Below the pieces are notes generated by a model. That model was given only the letters and a program-made list of their open reading frames with translations, had not been told where the DNA came from and searched no databases. From the NCBI GenBank assembly GCA_022616275.1, contig JAKEFB010000034.1:1-64000 (forward strand): a stretch of DNA of 64,000 nt. The letters are read 5' to 3'. This document shows, in pieces, positions 35,817 to 44,809 of this stretch. The position numbers and the translations under genes are program-made. Numbering within the stretch: position 1 is the first letter of the stretch; the number at the start of each line of letters is the position of its first letter. Origin of the DNA: Chloroflexota bacterium. GTDB lineage: Bacteria; Chloroflexota; Anaerolineae; Promineifilales; Promineifilaceae.

Positions 35817-36395
35817 ATGACTGACGGTCAAAACAAACTGGACAGAGACCTGGAAATCCTGGAGGCTATGGCCGCCGAAATGGAGGAGTACCTGCGCAGC
35901 AGCGTCCTCTTCTGGCCCATGGCCAGGGGTGATTTACCCCGGCTGACGCTGGGCGGTTACCTGATGCGCCAGCACCGGCTGACAGCCTTACGCCACCTGT
36001 TGGGCGAGAAGGAGGTGGCCCGGCTAGACGCGGCCGTAGAGAAATTTAATCAGGCCCTGGTGGAGAAAGTGGTGCGCTTTGAAAGCCGGGCGCACGAGGA
36101 GTTACACGCCCGGCTGCGCCAGTGGGGTGAGTATCTCAACGACCTGAACGATACGTCGGGCGCCGCTGGTGATTATTACGAATCGGCCGTGGAGACGCGG
36201 GCCATGATTGCTGCGTTGGTTGAGAAGCTACAAATGCCACCGTACCGGCTGGAGGAGCGGGTGGCCCAACAACTGGGCCTTTTAGATAACAACCTGCGCC
36301 GCCGCTGGCAGCCCGGCGATTTCGTCTGGCCGGAAGCGTGGCAGCCGGCTTACCCCCAGAGTGAGTATTGGTGGTTGTACGGCCGGCCTCGTTAA
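35817..36395 (+). CDS. Helical protein of unknown function, 192 aa
   Basis: I do not recognise it. It is mostly charged helix (MTDGQNKLDRDLEILEAMAAEMEEYL...), consistent with a coiled coil, and ends in a Trp/Tyr-rich tail (WLYGRPR). No membrane helix or signal is seen. GAAGAGGTG precedes the ATG as a ribosome site. The codon use matches neighbours, so the gene is real. A protein-binding or structural role is the most that can be said. Confidence 0.65.
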   Translation: MTDGQNKLDRDLEILEAMAAEMEEYLRSSVLFWPMARGDLPRLTLGGYLMRQHRLTALRHLLGEKEVARLDAAVEKFNQALVEKVVRFESRAHEELHARLRQWGEYLNDLNDTSGAAGDYYESAVETRAMIAALVEKLQMPPYRLEERVAQQLGLLDNNLRRRWQPGDFVWPEAWQPAYPQSEYWWLYGRPR

Positions 36396-36425
36396 AAGTT
36401 TGCGAGTTTGCGAGTGGGCGAGTGG
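36393..36425. repeat. GCGAGT tandem repeat
   Basis: Units TTTGCGAG TTTGCGAG TGGGCGAG follow the 192-aa gene's stop. A GCGACC...GGTCGC hairpin lies just after at about 36425-36439, like the one within hsdM near 905. Confidence 0.65.
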
Positions 36426-36472
36426 CGACCAAGGGTCGCTGCGAATGGGCATGATTTTGATGCGTTGCTGGC

Positions 36473-37657
36473 TCAGGGTTGGGTGGAGCGGCGGCTGAGG
36501 TCGTAGACCACCGGCCGGGGTGGTTCGGCCGGCTCGTAGTCAGGGTTGCGCCAGCGGGTGAAGCGGATGGCCAGACGGGCCACGCGCCACCCCAGGCGTA
36601 CCAGCCAGGGGTAGCCACGCAGGTAAGCCAGGCGGGCCAGCCAGACCCGCATGGGTAGTTGCCGCAGCAGGGGATGGCGAAGAATTCGCTTCCGGTAATC
36701 GGCAAAGCTGAACTCCTGGCGGGCAAAGGCATCTATGATGGCGGCGGCAGCCACGTCGCCGTAACCCAGGGCAAAGGAGATACCCTCGCCCATCAGAGGA
36801 TCGGCCCCGGCCGCGTCCCCGGCCAGGATAATGCGGGGCATAGCAAAGCGGCCGTTCTTGTCGAACCAACGAATAGGGTGGCCTTTCAACTCGTATTCGT
36901 CCAGGTCGCGGCCGCGACCGGCCATTGCCTGGCGTAACTCTCCCACCAGATCGGCCTTGGGTCGCTCCGGCCGGGCCCGGCTGTCAAAAACGCCCCGGTT
37001 CATCATCGGTTTGCCTTTGACCAGGCTGGGAAAGTCCCAGTAGTACCCTTGCAGGCCGGCCGCCATCTGGGTGAAGTCGAAAACGGCCACGCCATCGCGG
37101 AACTCCGGTTGTTTATGAGCCTCCTCCGGCGTCAGCACTTCCAACAGGCGGGCCACGCGGGACTCGTCGTCCCACTTCAATTTCTGGCGCACCGTGCTGC
37201 GCGAGCCGTCGGCAGCCACGACGACTCTGGCGTGAAAGGTGGTCTGGTCGGTTATCACTTCGACGTACTCGTCGTGGGGAATGACTTCCTTGACCTTCTC
37301 GCCCTGGCGGACGCGGACGCCCCACTTTTCGGCCGTCCGGACCAGCCAATGGTCAAATTCGTCGCGGCGGACGATGCGGAAAACGGGGTTGCCCTGGAAG
37401 GTGTAGGACTGGTCCTGGTAGACCAGCTTGACCTGGCGCACCGGGAAGTTGACCGGCTCGAAGGCCAGCCCCAGGCGGGCGAGGACGTTCTGGCCCAGGT
37501 GAGTCACGCCGCCGCCGCACAGCTTCTCCCGGGGGTGGACGGCCTTGTCTACGACGACAATGCGCCCGGCCCAGGCCGGGTCGGCCCAAACCAGGTGCAG
37601 CGCTGTAGACGACCCGGCCGGCCCGGAGCCAACAATCAAAACGTCAACCTCTTCCAT
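36473..37657 (-). CDS. Geranylgeranyl-reductase-family flavoprotein
   Basis: A 394-aa FAD-dependent oxidoreductase with the dinucleotide-binding motif GSGPAG (10-15), the CGGGV motif (48-52) and the second FAD motif ILAGDAAGADPLMGEGI (about 274-290). It matches the digeranylgeranylglycerophospholipid/geranylgeranyl reductase family, which saturates isoprenoid chains of quinones, carotenoids or lipids. Which isoprenoid is reduced here is unknown. It is alone on its strand and convergent with the 192-aa gene. Confidence 0.88.
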   Translation of the reverse strand: MEEVDVLIVGSGPAGSSTALHLVWADPAWAGRIVVVDKAVHPREKLCGGGVTHLGQNVLARLGLAFEPVNFPVRQVKLVYQDQSYTFQGNPVFRIVRRDEFDHWLVRTAEKWGVRVRQGEKVKEVIPHDEYVEVITDQTTFHARVVVAADGSRSTVRQKLKWDDESRVARLLEVLTPEEAHKQPEFRDGVAVFDFTQMAAGLQGYYWDFPSLVKGKPMMNRGVFDSRARPERPKADLVGELRQAMAGRGRDLDEYELKGHPIRWFDKNGRFAMPRIILAGDAAGADPLMGEGISFALGYGDVAAAAIIDAFARQEFSFADYRKRILRHPLLRQLPMRVWLARLAYLRGYPWLVRLGWRVARLAIRFTRWRNPDYEPAEPPRPVVYDLSRRSTQP

Positions 37658-37667
37658 ACGTCTACCT

Positions 37668-37710
37668 TTGTTAGCTATCAGCTATTAGCTGTCAGCTATC
37701 AGCTTTCAGT
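37668..37710. repeat. CAGCTAT 7-bp tandem repeat
   Basis: TAGCTATCAGCTATTAGCTG and CAGCTATCAGCTTTCAG units occur just upstream of the reductase start. Confidence 0.75.
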
Positions 37711-37719
37711 AGAGAATAC

Positions 37720-39945
37720 TCATTGCTTGACGAGCGGTAACATTATAGCATGGGGGAGGAAAAGTGCCTGGTTGGTGCTCAGGTCGCCGCTGGAGTGGGG
37801 CGGCTCGATATTGCCGGCCGCGTCCACCGCCTGGCTGCGAAACCAGTAGACCTGGCCATCCGGCGGGATAAAGAGGGCGCTGGTGGCGGGAGTACCGGTT
37901 AACCAGGGCGTCCAGGCTGTCTCCCCCTGGGCTCGATACTCGACATTGTAAGCCGCCACGCCAGAGAGGGCGTCGCTGCCCTGCCAGGCGACCACGTACC
38001 GGCCGGTGGGCAGCAGATAGATGGCCTGCACGGCCGAGGTGGGCGCCGTGGCGTCCAGGCCAAAAGCCGTGGGTTGCGAGGTGATGGTGTGGTTTTGGGT
38101 GGTCGTCAGCACCACCCGCCAGTAGAGACGGCCGTAATCCTGGGCAAAGGTGTGGTTGTAGCTGGTGGCCACGGCTGGTAAAGAAGCTGTCGCCACCAAG
38201 TTAGTGAAGCCGGCATCGTTGGCTACCTGCCACTGTATGGCGCTAATGGCGGCCGGGTTGGCCAGGCTCCAGTGGAAATTGACCGTCCGGTTATTGAGCC
38301 AGGCCTCGGGTGGTGGCTGCAAGTTGGTGGCCGCGGGGGCCAGGGGACGCAGGCGGATAGCGTCGAACCAGACTCCCAGGCCGGAATCGGTGGTCGTCAG
38401 GTTGGTCAGGCGGATCTTGCCGCTGTTGCCGGCGGCAAATTCAAAGGCGCCCAGGGACATCCAGGCGCCGACGTTGGCGTTGTGGTTGACGACGACCGTG
38501 GTAACGCCATTGAGGTGGCTCACCTGGTAGGTCGCCCCGCCAGTTTCCGGCGCGCCGGTGTAGCAATAAGGAGCGTAAACTTCTACTTCGTACCAGCCGG
38601 CGGCGCTCACGGGCGGCCGCCATTCGCCCCAATAAGTGGCGTTGCCGGGGTCGGTGGTGGACCAGGCGTAGTAGGCGTGGCCGCCAAAGCCACAGCCGCC
38701 GGGCGGGACGAGCCAGTTGCCGTTGCTCTTGGTAAAGGCGCCGCTCAATTCGTCCACGTATTGGTGGGGTGGGACGTAGCCAATGCGCCCGGCGACTTCG
38801 TTCCGCAGCCAGGGCAGCAAGACGTGCATCTGGTCGCCGGGGCAGACGGTCAGGCCGTCCACGTCGCGGTGGCCCATCAGGTAAGGCAGGCCCCAGGCGA
38901 CGTTGGGCAGGTAGCCGGCGTCGTAGACGTTTATGTCCTTCTGGTCCGCTTTCCAGGCTAATAGCTCGGCCAGGGGCGGCAGCATGGTCGGCGGCGGGGG
39001 AATGCCGGGTGGGTCTTCCTCCGGCCTGGTGAAAGTGCCCAGCAGAGCCACGCCCATGCTGCCGGAGTTGGCCGGGCCGGCGTGAACGCCGACCACGTCG
39101 TCGCCGCCCAAATGGCCTTCGTAAATAACGCCGGTGGGGTCCACCAGATAGTGGTAGCCGATGTCTCCCCAGCCCAGGGTGACGGTGTGGTAGAACCAGA
39201 TAGCCCGGACCACGGCCGGCCAGTCGCTGGGGTCGTTGCCGGTAGCGGTGTGGTGGACGATGAGGTGGGTAACCGGCACGTAGACCAGCCCGCCACTGTA
39301 GTTGCAGGCTGGGTCGGTACACCACACGCTGCGGCCGACTACTGGGGGCTTGGGGTATTCGCCAGGCGATTGTGGTGGCTGTTGGGCCAGAGGAGCCAGT
39401 TCGGCGGCGGTGGGACCGTTGGTCGAATCTATAAAAGTCAGGCGTAGTTGCTGGAGAACAGCGGCCGGCCGGCCGGTGTAGCGACTGAAGCTGACGGAAA
39501 ACTGGAATGCGTGGTGGGTAACGTCGGCGGCCGGCACGGTGGTCATCTGGCCGACGGCCGTTTCGCTGCCGGGCAGCGTCCAATCGTCGTTGACTTCGAC
39601 CGTGCGCCATTCGCTCCAGCGGCCGCCGCCTGGACTGGTGCGCAAGCGGATGGTAAGGCTGGCTGCTTCCGGGGCCTGGGTCAGCCACTGAGGAACGACG
39701 GTATTAAACGATTGCGGCGCTTCCAGGACGGGCGAAACGTAGCGGCCGGTAACGGCGTCTCCGGCCAGCGTCAGGCCCCTGGCGGCGACGGCCGTGCCGT
39801 CATGTGTTCCCTGGGCAAAGTCTGGCCCGGCTACGTATACGTCGGTGGCGGTGATGGGCTGTTCGGAAGCTGCACCGGCCGGCAATAGAACGGCCGCCAG
39901 GCAAAAGAAGAGACCCATCAGGGTCCATGTTTTCGTTTTCATCAT
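37720..39945 (-). CDS. Secreted PGRP/amidase-2 protein with golvesin and fibronectin-like domains
   Basis: The 741-aa protein has a signal peptide (residues 1-27, ending AGAASE). A beta-domain follows, then a peptidoglycan-recognition/amidase-2 domain (about 200-395) with zinc ligands in HLIVHHTATGND and GHRDVDGLTVCPGD (His and Cys) and the conserved GWGDIGYHYLVDPTGVIYEG. A C-terminal golvesin-type CBD (about 400-545) has AFTKSNGNWLVP and VWFDAIRLRP. A fibronectin III-like domain ends the protein. The amidase would cut peptidoglycan or a related glycan, and the other parts would bind the surface. The ATG has AGGAACA upstream. It is divergent from the methylase gene across 55 bases. Confidence 0.88.
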   Translation of the reverse strand: MMKTKTWTLMGLFFCLAAVLLPAGAASEQPITATDVYVAGPDFAQGTHDGTAVAARGLTLAGDAVTGRYVSPVLEAPQSFNTVVPQWLTQAPEAASLTIRLRTSPGGGRWSEWRTVEVNDDWTLPGSETAVGQMTTVPAADVTHHAFQFSVSFSRYTGRPAAVLQQLRLTFIDSTNGPTAAELAPLAQQPPQSPGEYPKPPVVGRSVWCTDPACNYSGGLVYVPVTHLIVHHTATGNDPSDWPAVVRAIWFYHTVTLGWGDIGYHYLVDPTGVIYEGHLGGDDVVGVHAGPANSGSMGVALLGTFTRPEEDPPGIPPPPTMLPPLAELLAWKADQKDINVYDAGYLPNVAWGLPYLMGHRDVDGLTVCPGDQMHVLLPWLRNEVAGRIGYVPPHQYVDELSGAFTKSNGNWLVPPGGCGFGGHAYYAWSTTDPGNATYWGEWRPPVSAAGWYEVEVYAPYCYTGAPETGGATYQVSHLNGVTTVVVNHNANVGAWMSLGAFEFAAGNSGKIRLTNLTTTDSGLGVWFDAIRLRPLAPAATNLQPPPEAWLNNRTVNFHWSLANPAAISAIQWQVANDAGFTNLVATASLPAVATSYNHTFAQDYGRLYWRVVLTTTQNHTITSQPTAFGLDATAPTSAVQAIYLLPTGRYVVAWQGSDALSGVAAYNVEYRAQGETAWTPWLTGTPATSALFIPPDGQVYWFRSQAVDAAGNIEPPHSSGDLSTNQALFLPHAIMLPLVKQ

Positions 39946-40000
39946 TGTTCCTGTACAATGCCCGCTATCTTATCCGGCGCTGGAACAAGGTCAAGGCGGA

Positions 40001-42190
40001 ATGCAGAGTATTGAACGGGATTTCCCTATTGAGCCGTTGAGCCAACTCGCCAAACTGGAAAGCTGGCGTAAAGAGATCAACCGGCCGACATACTACGTGC
40101 ATAAATGGTGGGCGCGGCGCCTGGGCTCTGTTTTTCGAGCGATTCTCCTGGGAGCTTTATTGGATGAGTCTGAAGACATCTGGCAGCAGTTTTACTGCCC
40201 GCACAATTTTGAAAACAAAATAATCCTGGATCCGTTTATGGGTGGCGGAACTACCCTGGGCGAGGCGGTGAAGTTGGGGTGCAGGGTAATTGGCAATGAC
40301 ATCAACCCGGTTTCCTGGTACCTGGTGCATTCGGCCTTACAAAGGGTTAACCCGACTGTTTTGAAACGCGCTTTTCGACGGCTGGAGCAAGAGGTAGAGC
40401 CGAAAATTCGTAAGTACTACCGCTCGACCTGGAATGGCGAACCGGCCGATGTTCTGTATGCCTTTTGGGTCAAGCTAATCCGTTGCCCTGGCTGCCAGGG
40501 AGTTAGCCGGCTTTTTCCTAACTGGATTTTTTCCAGTGACGCTTACCCAAAACGGAAACCAAAGGCCCAGACACTTTGCCCCGCATGCGGCCATATTCAC
40601 GTTATTCACTACCAGGCGCAAACAGCCACGTGTCCCAATTGCCGTTACGTTTACAACCCTCAAACCGGCCCAGCCCGGCGCACCACATTTATCTGTGAAT
40701 CTTGTGGCCAGGAACACCCCATTGCCGAAACGTATCGCCTGTCGGATGGCCCGCCTGAGCACCAGCTTTACGCGCTGATGTTGCTCCTGCCGGGCGGCCG
40801 GAAGGTTTACAAGCAGCCAGACACTTCGGACCTGGCGCTGTACGCTCAGGCTGTTACTGATTGGGAACAAGCCCGGCAACAGGGCGCGCTATATCCCGGT
40901 GAAAAGATTCCTCCAGGAGTAAATACAGACCAGGCACGAGGGTATAACTACCATTACTGGCATCAGATGTTCAACCCTCGCCAACTGCTCTGCCTGTCCA
41001 CCTTATTGAAGGGTATTCTAACTGAGTCTGACCAGGCCGTTAAGGAGCAGTTTCTCCTTTTGTTTTCCGGCATTTTAGAATTTAACAATATGTTCTGCTC
41101 TTTCAAGGGTGAAGGGACTGGAGCCGTGCGGCCGCTCTTTTCACACCACATTCTTAAACCTGAGCGGACGCCGCTGGAGAACAACCCCTGGGGAACGTCT
41201 AAAAACAGCGGCTCTTTTGCCACTTTGTTCGAGCGACGTCTTTTGGCGGCGCAAAAGTACGCCAACGAACCATTTGAGCTGGCGCTCACCAGCCAAAATG
41301 GCCACGCTGCCGGACAGAAGGTCTACCACATTAACCACCCTATCTCTGTTCAACCGGGTAAAGCATTTACTGATCTGGCGGCCGGCCGCGCCGAGGCCTT
41401 AATCCTATCGGGTGATTCTGCTTCCCTGCCGCTACCGGATGGCTGCGTTGACGCGGTGATTACCGACCCCCCCTATTTTGATAACGTCCACTATTCAGAG
41501 CTGGCTGACTTCTTTTACGTCTGGCTCAAGCTGGCTCTAGGCGATCAAGTCTCTTATTTTAGTGCTGCCAGCACACGCCACCCGGCCGAAGTGCAGGATA
41601 CGAATGCTAAATCGTTTGAACAAGGACTGGCGGCCGTTTTTGCCGAGTGCCGCCGGGTGCTTAAGCCCGAGGGATTAGTTATCTTTACCTTCCAGCACGC
41701 TCGCGAGGAAGCCTGGTTGGCCTTGATAGGCGCATTGGCCAGGGCCGGCTTACAACTGACGGCCGCCTATCCGATTAAGGCTGAAATGGCAGTCGCTACG
41801 CCTAAAAGCCAGGCCAAAGAGCCGATTAATATTGACATTATTTTTGTCTGCCGGCCGGCCGGGGCCGCTATTAGGCTGGTAAGCGAAACTTCCGTGGACC
41901 AGATATTGGCTAAAACCAGGCAATTGGCTACCCGTTTGTCTGCGGCCGGTATTAAGCTGTCAAAAGGTGATTTATTCGTCATCACTATGAGCCAGTTTGT
42001 CGTGGCGTATGTGCCTGCTGATAGCAAGGGAATAAGCAACACGCTGCTTGATGAACAAATGGCTATTTTGGGTGAGCTACAGTCTGCTCTGGCTCATTTC
42101 TCTGTAGATGACTTGGTAATGGAAAAGGAGCCGTCGCAAATGCGCCAGTTGCGACTGCTAGAAGAAGTACCACCCTATACCGCCTCGTAA
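40001..42190 (+). CDS. Zinc-ribbon DNA methyltransferase (COG1743-like)
   Basis: I start at ATG 40001 (729 aa), the point where family homology begins (FPIEPLSQLAKLESWRKEIN...HKWWARR). The upstream extension is antisense to the amidase gene. The methylase has a SAM motif DPFMGGG (77-83) and catalytic DPPY (489-492), an arrangement of N-terminal motif I and distant C-terminal motif IV. Between them are four CxxC pairs (162/165, 193/196, 211/214, 232/235) that can build two zinc ribbons, probably for DNA binding. This fits COG1743-type adenine or cytosine amino-methylases found in defence islands. Its 3' end overlaps that of a PD-(D/E)XK nuclease on the other strand by 16 bases, suggesting a restriction-modification pair. 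Confidence 0.85.
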   Translation: MQSIERDFPIEPLSQLAKLESWRKEINRPTYYVHKWWARRLGSVFRAILLGALLDESEDIWQQFYCPHNFENKIILDPFMGGGTTLGEAVKLGCRVIGNDINPVSWYLVHSALQRVNPTVLKRAFRRLEQEVEPKIRKYYRSTWNGEPADVLYAFWVKLIRCPGCQGVSRLFPNWIFSSDAYPKRKPKAQTLCPACGHIHVIHYQAQTATCPNCRYVYNPQTGPARRTTFICESCGQEHPIAETYRLSDGPPEHQLYALMLLLPGGRKVYKQPDTSDLALYAQAVTDWEQARQQGALYPGEKIPPGVNTDQARGYNYHYWHQMFNPRQLLCLSTLLKGILTESDQAVKEQFLLLFSGILEFNNMFCSFKGEGTGAVRPLFSHHILKPERTPLENNPWGTSKNSGSFATLFERRLLAAQKYANEPFELALTSQNGHAAGQKVYHINHPISVQPGKAFTDLAAGRAEALILSGDSASLPLPDGCVDAVITDPPYFDNVHYSELADFFYVWLKLALGDQVSYFSAASTRHPAEVQDTNAKSFEQGLAAVFAECRRVLKPEGLVIFTFQHAREEAWLALIGALARAGLQLTAAYPIKAEMAVATPKSQAKEPINIDIIFVCRPAGAAIRLVSETSVDQILAKTRQLATRLSAAGIKLSKGDLFVITMSQFVVAYVPADSKGISNTLLDEQMAILGELQSALAHFSVDDLVMEKEPSQMRQLRLLEEVPPYTAS

Positions 42191-42906
42191 ATGTAAAACG
42201 TCCGCACAATATCGGTTTTCACTTCAATCTTCCTTTTCAGCGAAACCAGACGTAGCTCATCGTTCTGATCCAAAGCAGCATCCTGGGTGACAAATACCGT
42301 TCGATACCGAAAGTCAGGCTCGGTCAATGGATTGGGGAAGCGGTACATTTTGCGGATACGGACAAATGCGTCGCCGTAGCTGCCAAAGTTCCTCTCGGAA
42401 ATGTTAAGATGCCCTTCGGCCAGTTCAAGATCGTTGTTTAAGTAGTCCCCGTCTACCAAAACGAAGGCGACGCCTTGAACGTGCAAATCGTCAACCGGTT
42501 CGTAGAGGGTAAACAGGTAGTAACAGCGCAAGATTGAGTTGTCCGTGACCGCTAGCCCATCCGGCAAGAGATGATTTGGTTTCTTTACCAACCGGCCGCA
42601 AGGTATTCTGCTGTTAAAATCTACGTCGGTCCGGCAGGGTGGATAACGGGGGTCACGGCCGGAACGCACGTTAGCCAGTGCTTTAAGCTCGTACCCTTCA
42701 ATAACTTGCCGGCGCGCCACCAGGTAATCCGGGGTGGAATTTCTCCCCTGTGCCCGCAGGGCATAACCAGCCCCGAGAAGCTGTTCCACAAACCAATCCT
42801 GCAAGAAAAACTCTTTATCTACCGGGCTACGGCGTACCATCGTTGCCTGGTTGACTTCAAAGGAACGAGCGAGCCGCACAAAAATGTCTGGAGCCAGAGT
42901 GGTCAT
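42175..42906 (-). CDS. PD-(D/E)XK-type restriction endonuclease candidate
   Basis: A 243-aa protein. Residues 57-75 contain TPDYL and 13 residues later YELKA, matching PD...ExK (Asp60, Glu73, Lys75) of the PD-(D/E)XK nuclease fold. A possible extra acidic residue is Glu32 in an N-terminal helix. I did not recognise a named REase family, so the label is inference from the motif plus context. It lies tail-to-tail with a DNA methylase (16 bp overlap) and starts within the stop of the ASCH gene (ATGA). Methylase and nuclease convergent with overlapping ends is a common layout of type II systems. The function could be restriction of unmethylated DNA. Confidence 0.65.
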   Translation of the reverse strand: MTTLAPDIFVRLARSFEVNQATMVRRSPVDKEFFLQDWFVEQLLGAGYALRAQGRNSTPDYLVARRQVIEGYELKALANVRSGRDPRYPPCRTDVDFNSRIPCGRLVKKPNHLLPDGLAVTDNSILRCYYLFTLYEPVDDLHVQGVAFVLVDGDYLNNDLELAEGHLNISERNFGSYGDAFVRIRKMYRFPNPLTEPDFRYRTVFVTQDAALDQNDELRLVSLKRKIEVKTDIVRTFYIYEAV

Positions 42907-43229
42907 ACCACCTCCTTTTCAATTTCCAGAGCAACCACACCCAGGGCTTCCTTCTCCAGCGGATAAATGGCCCGGATGCGTTCTAACAATTCGCCGGCCG
43001 GCACGTTGGGAGCAATGGCTGCCGGCTTTTCGTGGGCCAGTAGCTCGGCAAAGGAGGCGTAGCGGCCGATGCGGCGAATGCGGTAGAGGTGCCGGCCGTT
43101 CAGCAGTAGCCGGTCACCAGGCTGTAGGCGAGTGATATTACTGTAGCCAACGCGAACCTCGACGGTCTTGTGGCCGGCCAAGATCTCTTCTAGGTACTCG
43201 TCCTTAATCCACAGCGTCTTCGTTGGCAT
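42903..43229 (-). CDS. ASCH-domain protein
   Basis: A 108-aa protein with the ASCH fold: LWIKDEYLEEILAGHKTVEVRVGYSN, then LQPGDRLLLNG and RRIGRYASFAELL. The GxKxxE motif (GHKTVE) is intact. ASCH proteins are PUA-like and bind RNA or modified nucleic acids. The start ATG 43229 lies five bases after the preceding membrane-protein gene's stop; a longer frame exists, but homology starts here. Its stop overlaps the nuclease start by four bases, so the two are co-expressed. It might recognise a modified base for the nuclease, but that is a hypothesis. Confidence 0.82.
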   Translation of the reverse strand: MPTKTLWIKDEYLEEILAGHKTVEVRVGYSNITRLQPGDRLLLNGRHLYRIRRIGRYASFAELLAHEKPAAIAPNVPAGELLERIRAIYPLEKEALGVVALEIEKEVV

Positions 43230-43233
43230 GGCA

Positions 43234-44724
43234 TTAATCCAGGAAAGGTTGATAGTAAACGGGAATGGCCTTGGCCAGCCATAGGTAAACGTTGAGGCCA
43301 AGCAGAACAACCAAAACCAGTTGAGGCAAATAGCCGGCCGCCCGCCGGGGCAACAGGACGTACCAGCCGGCCGTCATGAGCAGGGAGAGCGGGCCAAGGG
43401 TGGGGAAGAGGAAGCGGCCCTGGTACTGGGGCGTGGTCAGCGTGTTGCGGATGATCATCAATAGGGCCAGCCCGGCCGCCAGCCAGAGCATCGTCCAGGC
43501 GTCCCGGTTCAGCGGCAAGAGTTGGGCCGGGTCGGCCTGGCGCTGCCGGACCCAGGCCAGGGCCAGCAGCAGCAGGAAGCCGACCACCACCGGCAGAGGA
43601 ACGCGCCACCACTCATTCTGGCGAACGGCCAGCCAGCCGGCCGCCAGGAGCAGCCCGACCAGGAACAGCAACCCGACCCACAGGCGGGATAGAGGGACGC
43701 CGGCCAGCAGCAGGCGCAGGCTGGCCAACCAGCCCAGCCCGGCCAGGCCGGTGAGGATGAGGACCAGATTACCCGGCAGCCCCACCGCGCCCCAGGCCAA
43801 CCGGCCCCAATAGCCGTTCAGGTAGGTGGTAACCATCCACCACAGCGGCCGCCGGGTGAAAAAATCTTCGCGGACGTGGACCAGGCGCGACCAGAGGGAG
43901 CGCCAGGCGACGTTCTCCGGCGAGGGGGCCAGGAGGGCCAGGGCTACTACTATACCCAGGCCCAGCAGCAGCCCGCCGGCCAGCAGCCAGGCCCAGCGCG
44001 GCCGCCAGAAATGGCGTGCCTGCCAGGCGACGGCGGCCAGCATGGTCAGGGCCATTGGCAATATCGTAAGCTTGACCAGGAACGGCGCCGCCAGGGCCAG
44101 GGCCATCAGCCCGACCAGTTGCCAGCCGGCCAGCGGCCGGAAACAGACCAGGCCGAGCAGCCAAAAGAGCAAGGCCCCGACCAGGTTGGCCAGGGAGTCG
44201 TTGCTGATAGCGGCGGTGTTGTGCAGGAACTGGGGCAGCAGGCCGACGAGAGCGGCCGTGGCCAGGGGAATCGGCGTCTGGCGCGGCCGGGCAAAGCGGT
44301 CCACGGCCGCTGTAAAACGGCCGGCCCCATAATAAGTCAGGAGAATGGTCAGGCCGCCCAGGGGAATGTTGAGCCAGCGGAGGAGGTGGGCACCCCATAG
44401 AAAACGGTAGTTTTCGGGCTGCCAGTCATAGCGTGTTGGTGCGTCTCGCGACGAGAGAGGCGGCCGGTAGGGCTGGATAAGCGAGCGATCCACCTGGTCC
44501 AGGACGCGGAAAAGCGGGCTGACCAGCCAGTAGTAGGTGGGTGGTTGAATGGCCTCGTACGTCTCGTCGTACGTTGGCGGGCGTCCCTCGCGGGCCAGGC
44601 TGACGACGTACAGGTAGTGGGCCGTCTCGTCCGGCGCTTCCCAGGCGGGCATCAGCAAGCTATAGCCCAGGGCCAGCAGGGTGTAGAGAAGGAGAATCAG
44701 CCAGAGCCAGCGACGCTCGCTCAT
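43234..44724 (-). CDS. Multi-helix membrane protein, GT39/DUF2142-like
   Basis: A 496-aa protein with about 12 membrane helices. Near the N-terminus EAPDETAHYLYV places an acidic pair (Asp-Glu) after the first helix, as in lipid-linked-sugar GT39-like transferases and DUF2142 proteins. The rest is hydrophobic (ALVGLLPQFLHNTAAISND). It would use a polyprenyl-phosphate sugar at the outer face, but no acceptor is known. It is followed five bases later by the ASCH gene on the same strand, which is an unexpected neighbour. Confidence 0.8.
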   Translation of the reverse strand: MSERRWLWLILLLYTLLALGYSLLMPAWEAPDETAHYLYVVSLAREGRPPTYDETYEAIQPPTYYWLVSPLFRVLDQVDRSLIQPYRPPLSSRDAPTRYDWQPENYRFLWGAHLLRWLNIPLGGLTILLTYYGAGRFTAAVDRFARPRQTPIPLATAALVGLLPQFLHNTAAISNDSLANLVGALLFWLLGLVCFRPLAGWQLVGLMALALAAPFLVKLTILPMALTMLAAVAWQARHFWRPRWAWLLAGGLLLGLGIVVALALLAPSPENVAWRSLWSRLVHVREDFFTRRPLWWMVTTYLNGYWGRLAWGAVGLPGNLVLILTGLAGLGWLASLRLLLAGVPLSRLWVGLLFLVGLLLAAGWLAVRQNEWWRVPLPVVVGFLLLLALAWVRQRQADPAQLLPLNRDAWTMLWLAAGLALLMIIRNTLTTPQYQGRFLFPTLGPLSLLMTAGWYVLLPRRAAGYLPQLVLVVLLGLNVYLWLAKAIPVYYQPFLD

Positions 44725-44727
44725 CTA

Positions 44728-44808
44728 AAGGGGAGATTAGAGATTGGAGATTGGAGATTGTAAGCAATCCCTGGTTGCCAATCTCTAATCTCTATTCTCC
44801 AATCTCCT
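44728..44808. repeat. GGAGATTAGAGATTGG repeat with inverted arm
   Basis: GGAGATTAGAGATTGGAGATT and the inverse AATCTCTAATCTCT fill the gap between the membrane-protein and crotonase genes. Confidence 0.8.
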
Positions 44809-44809
44809 C

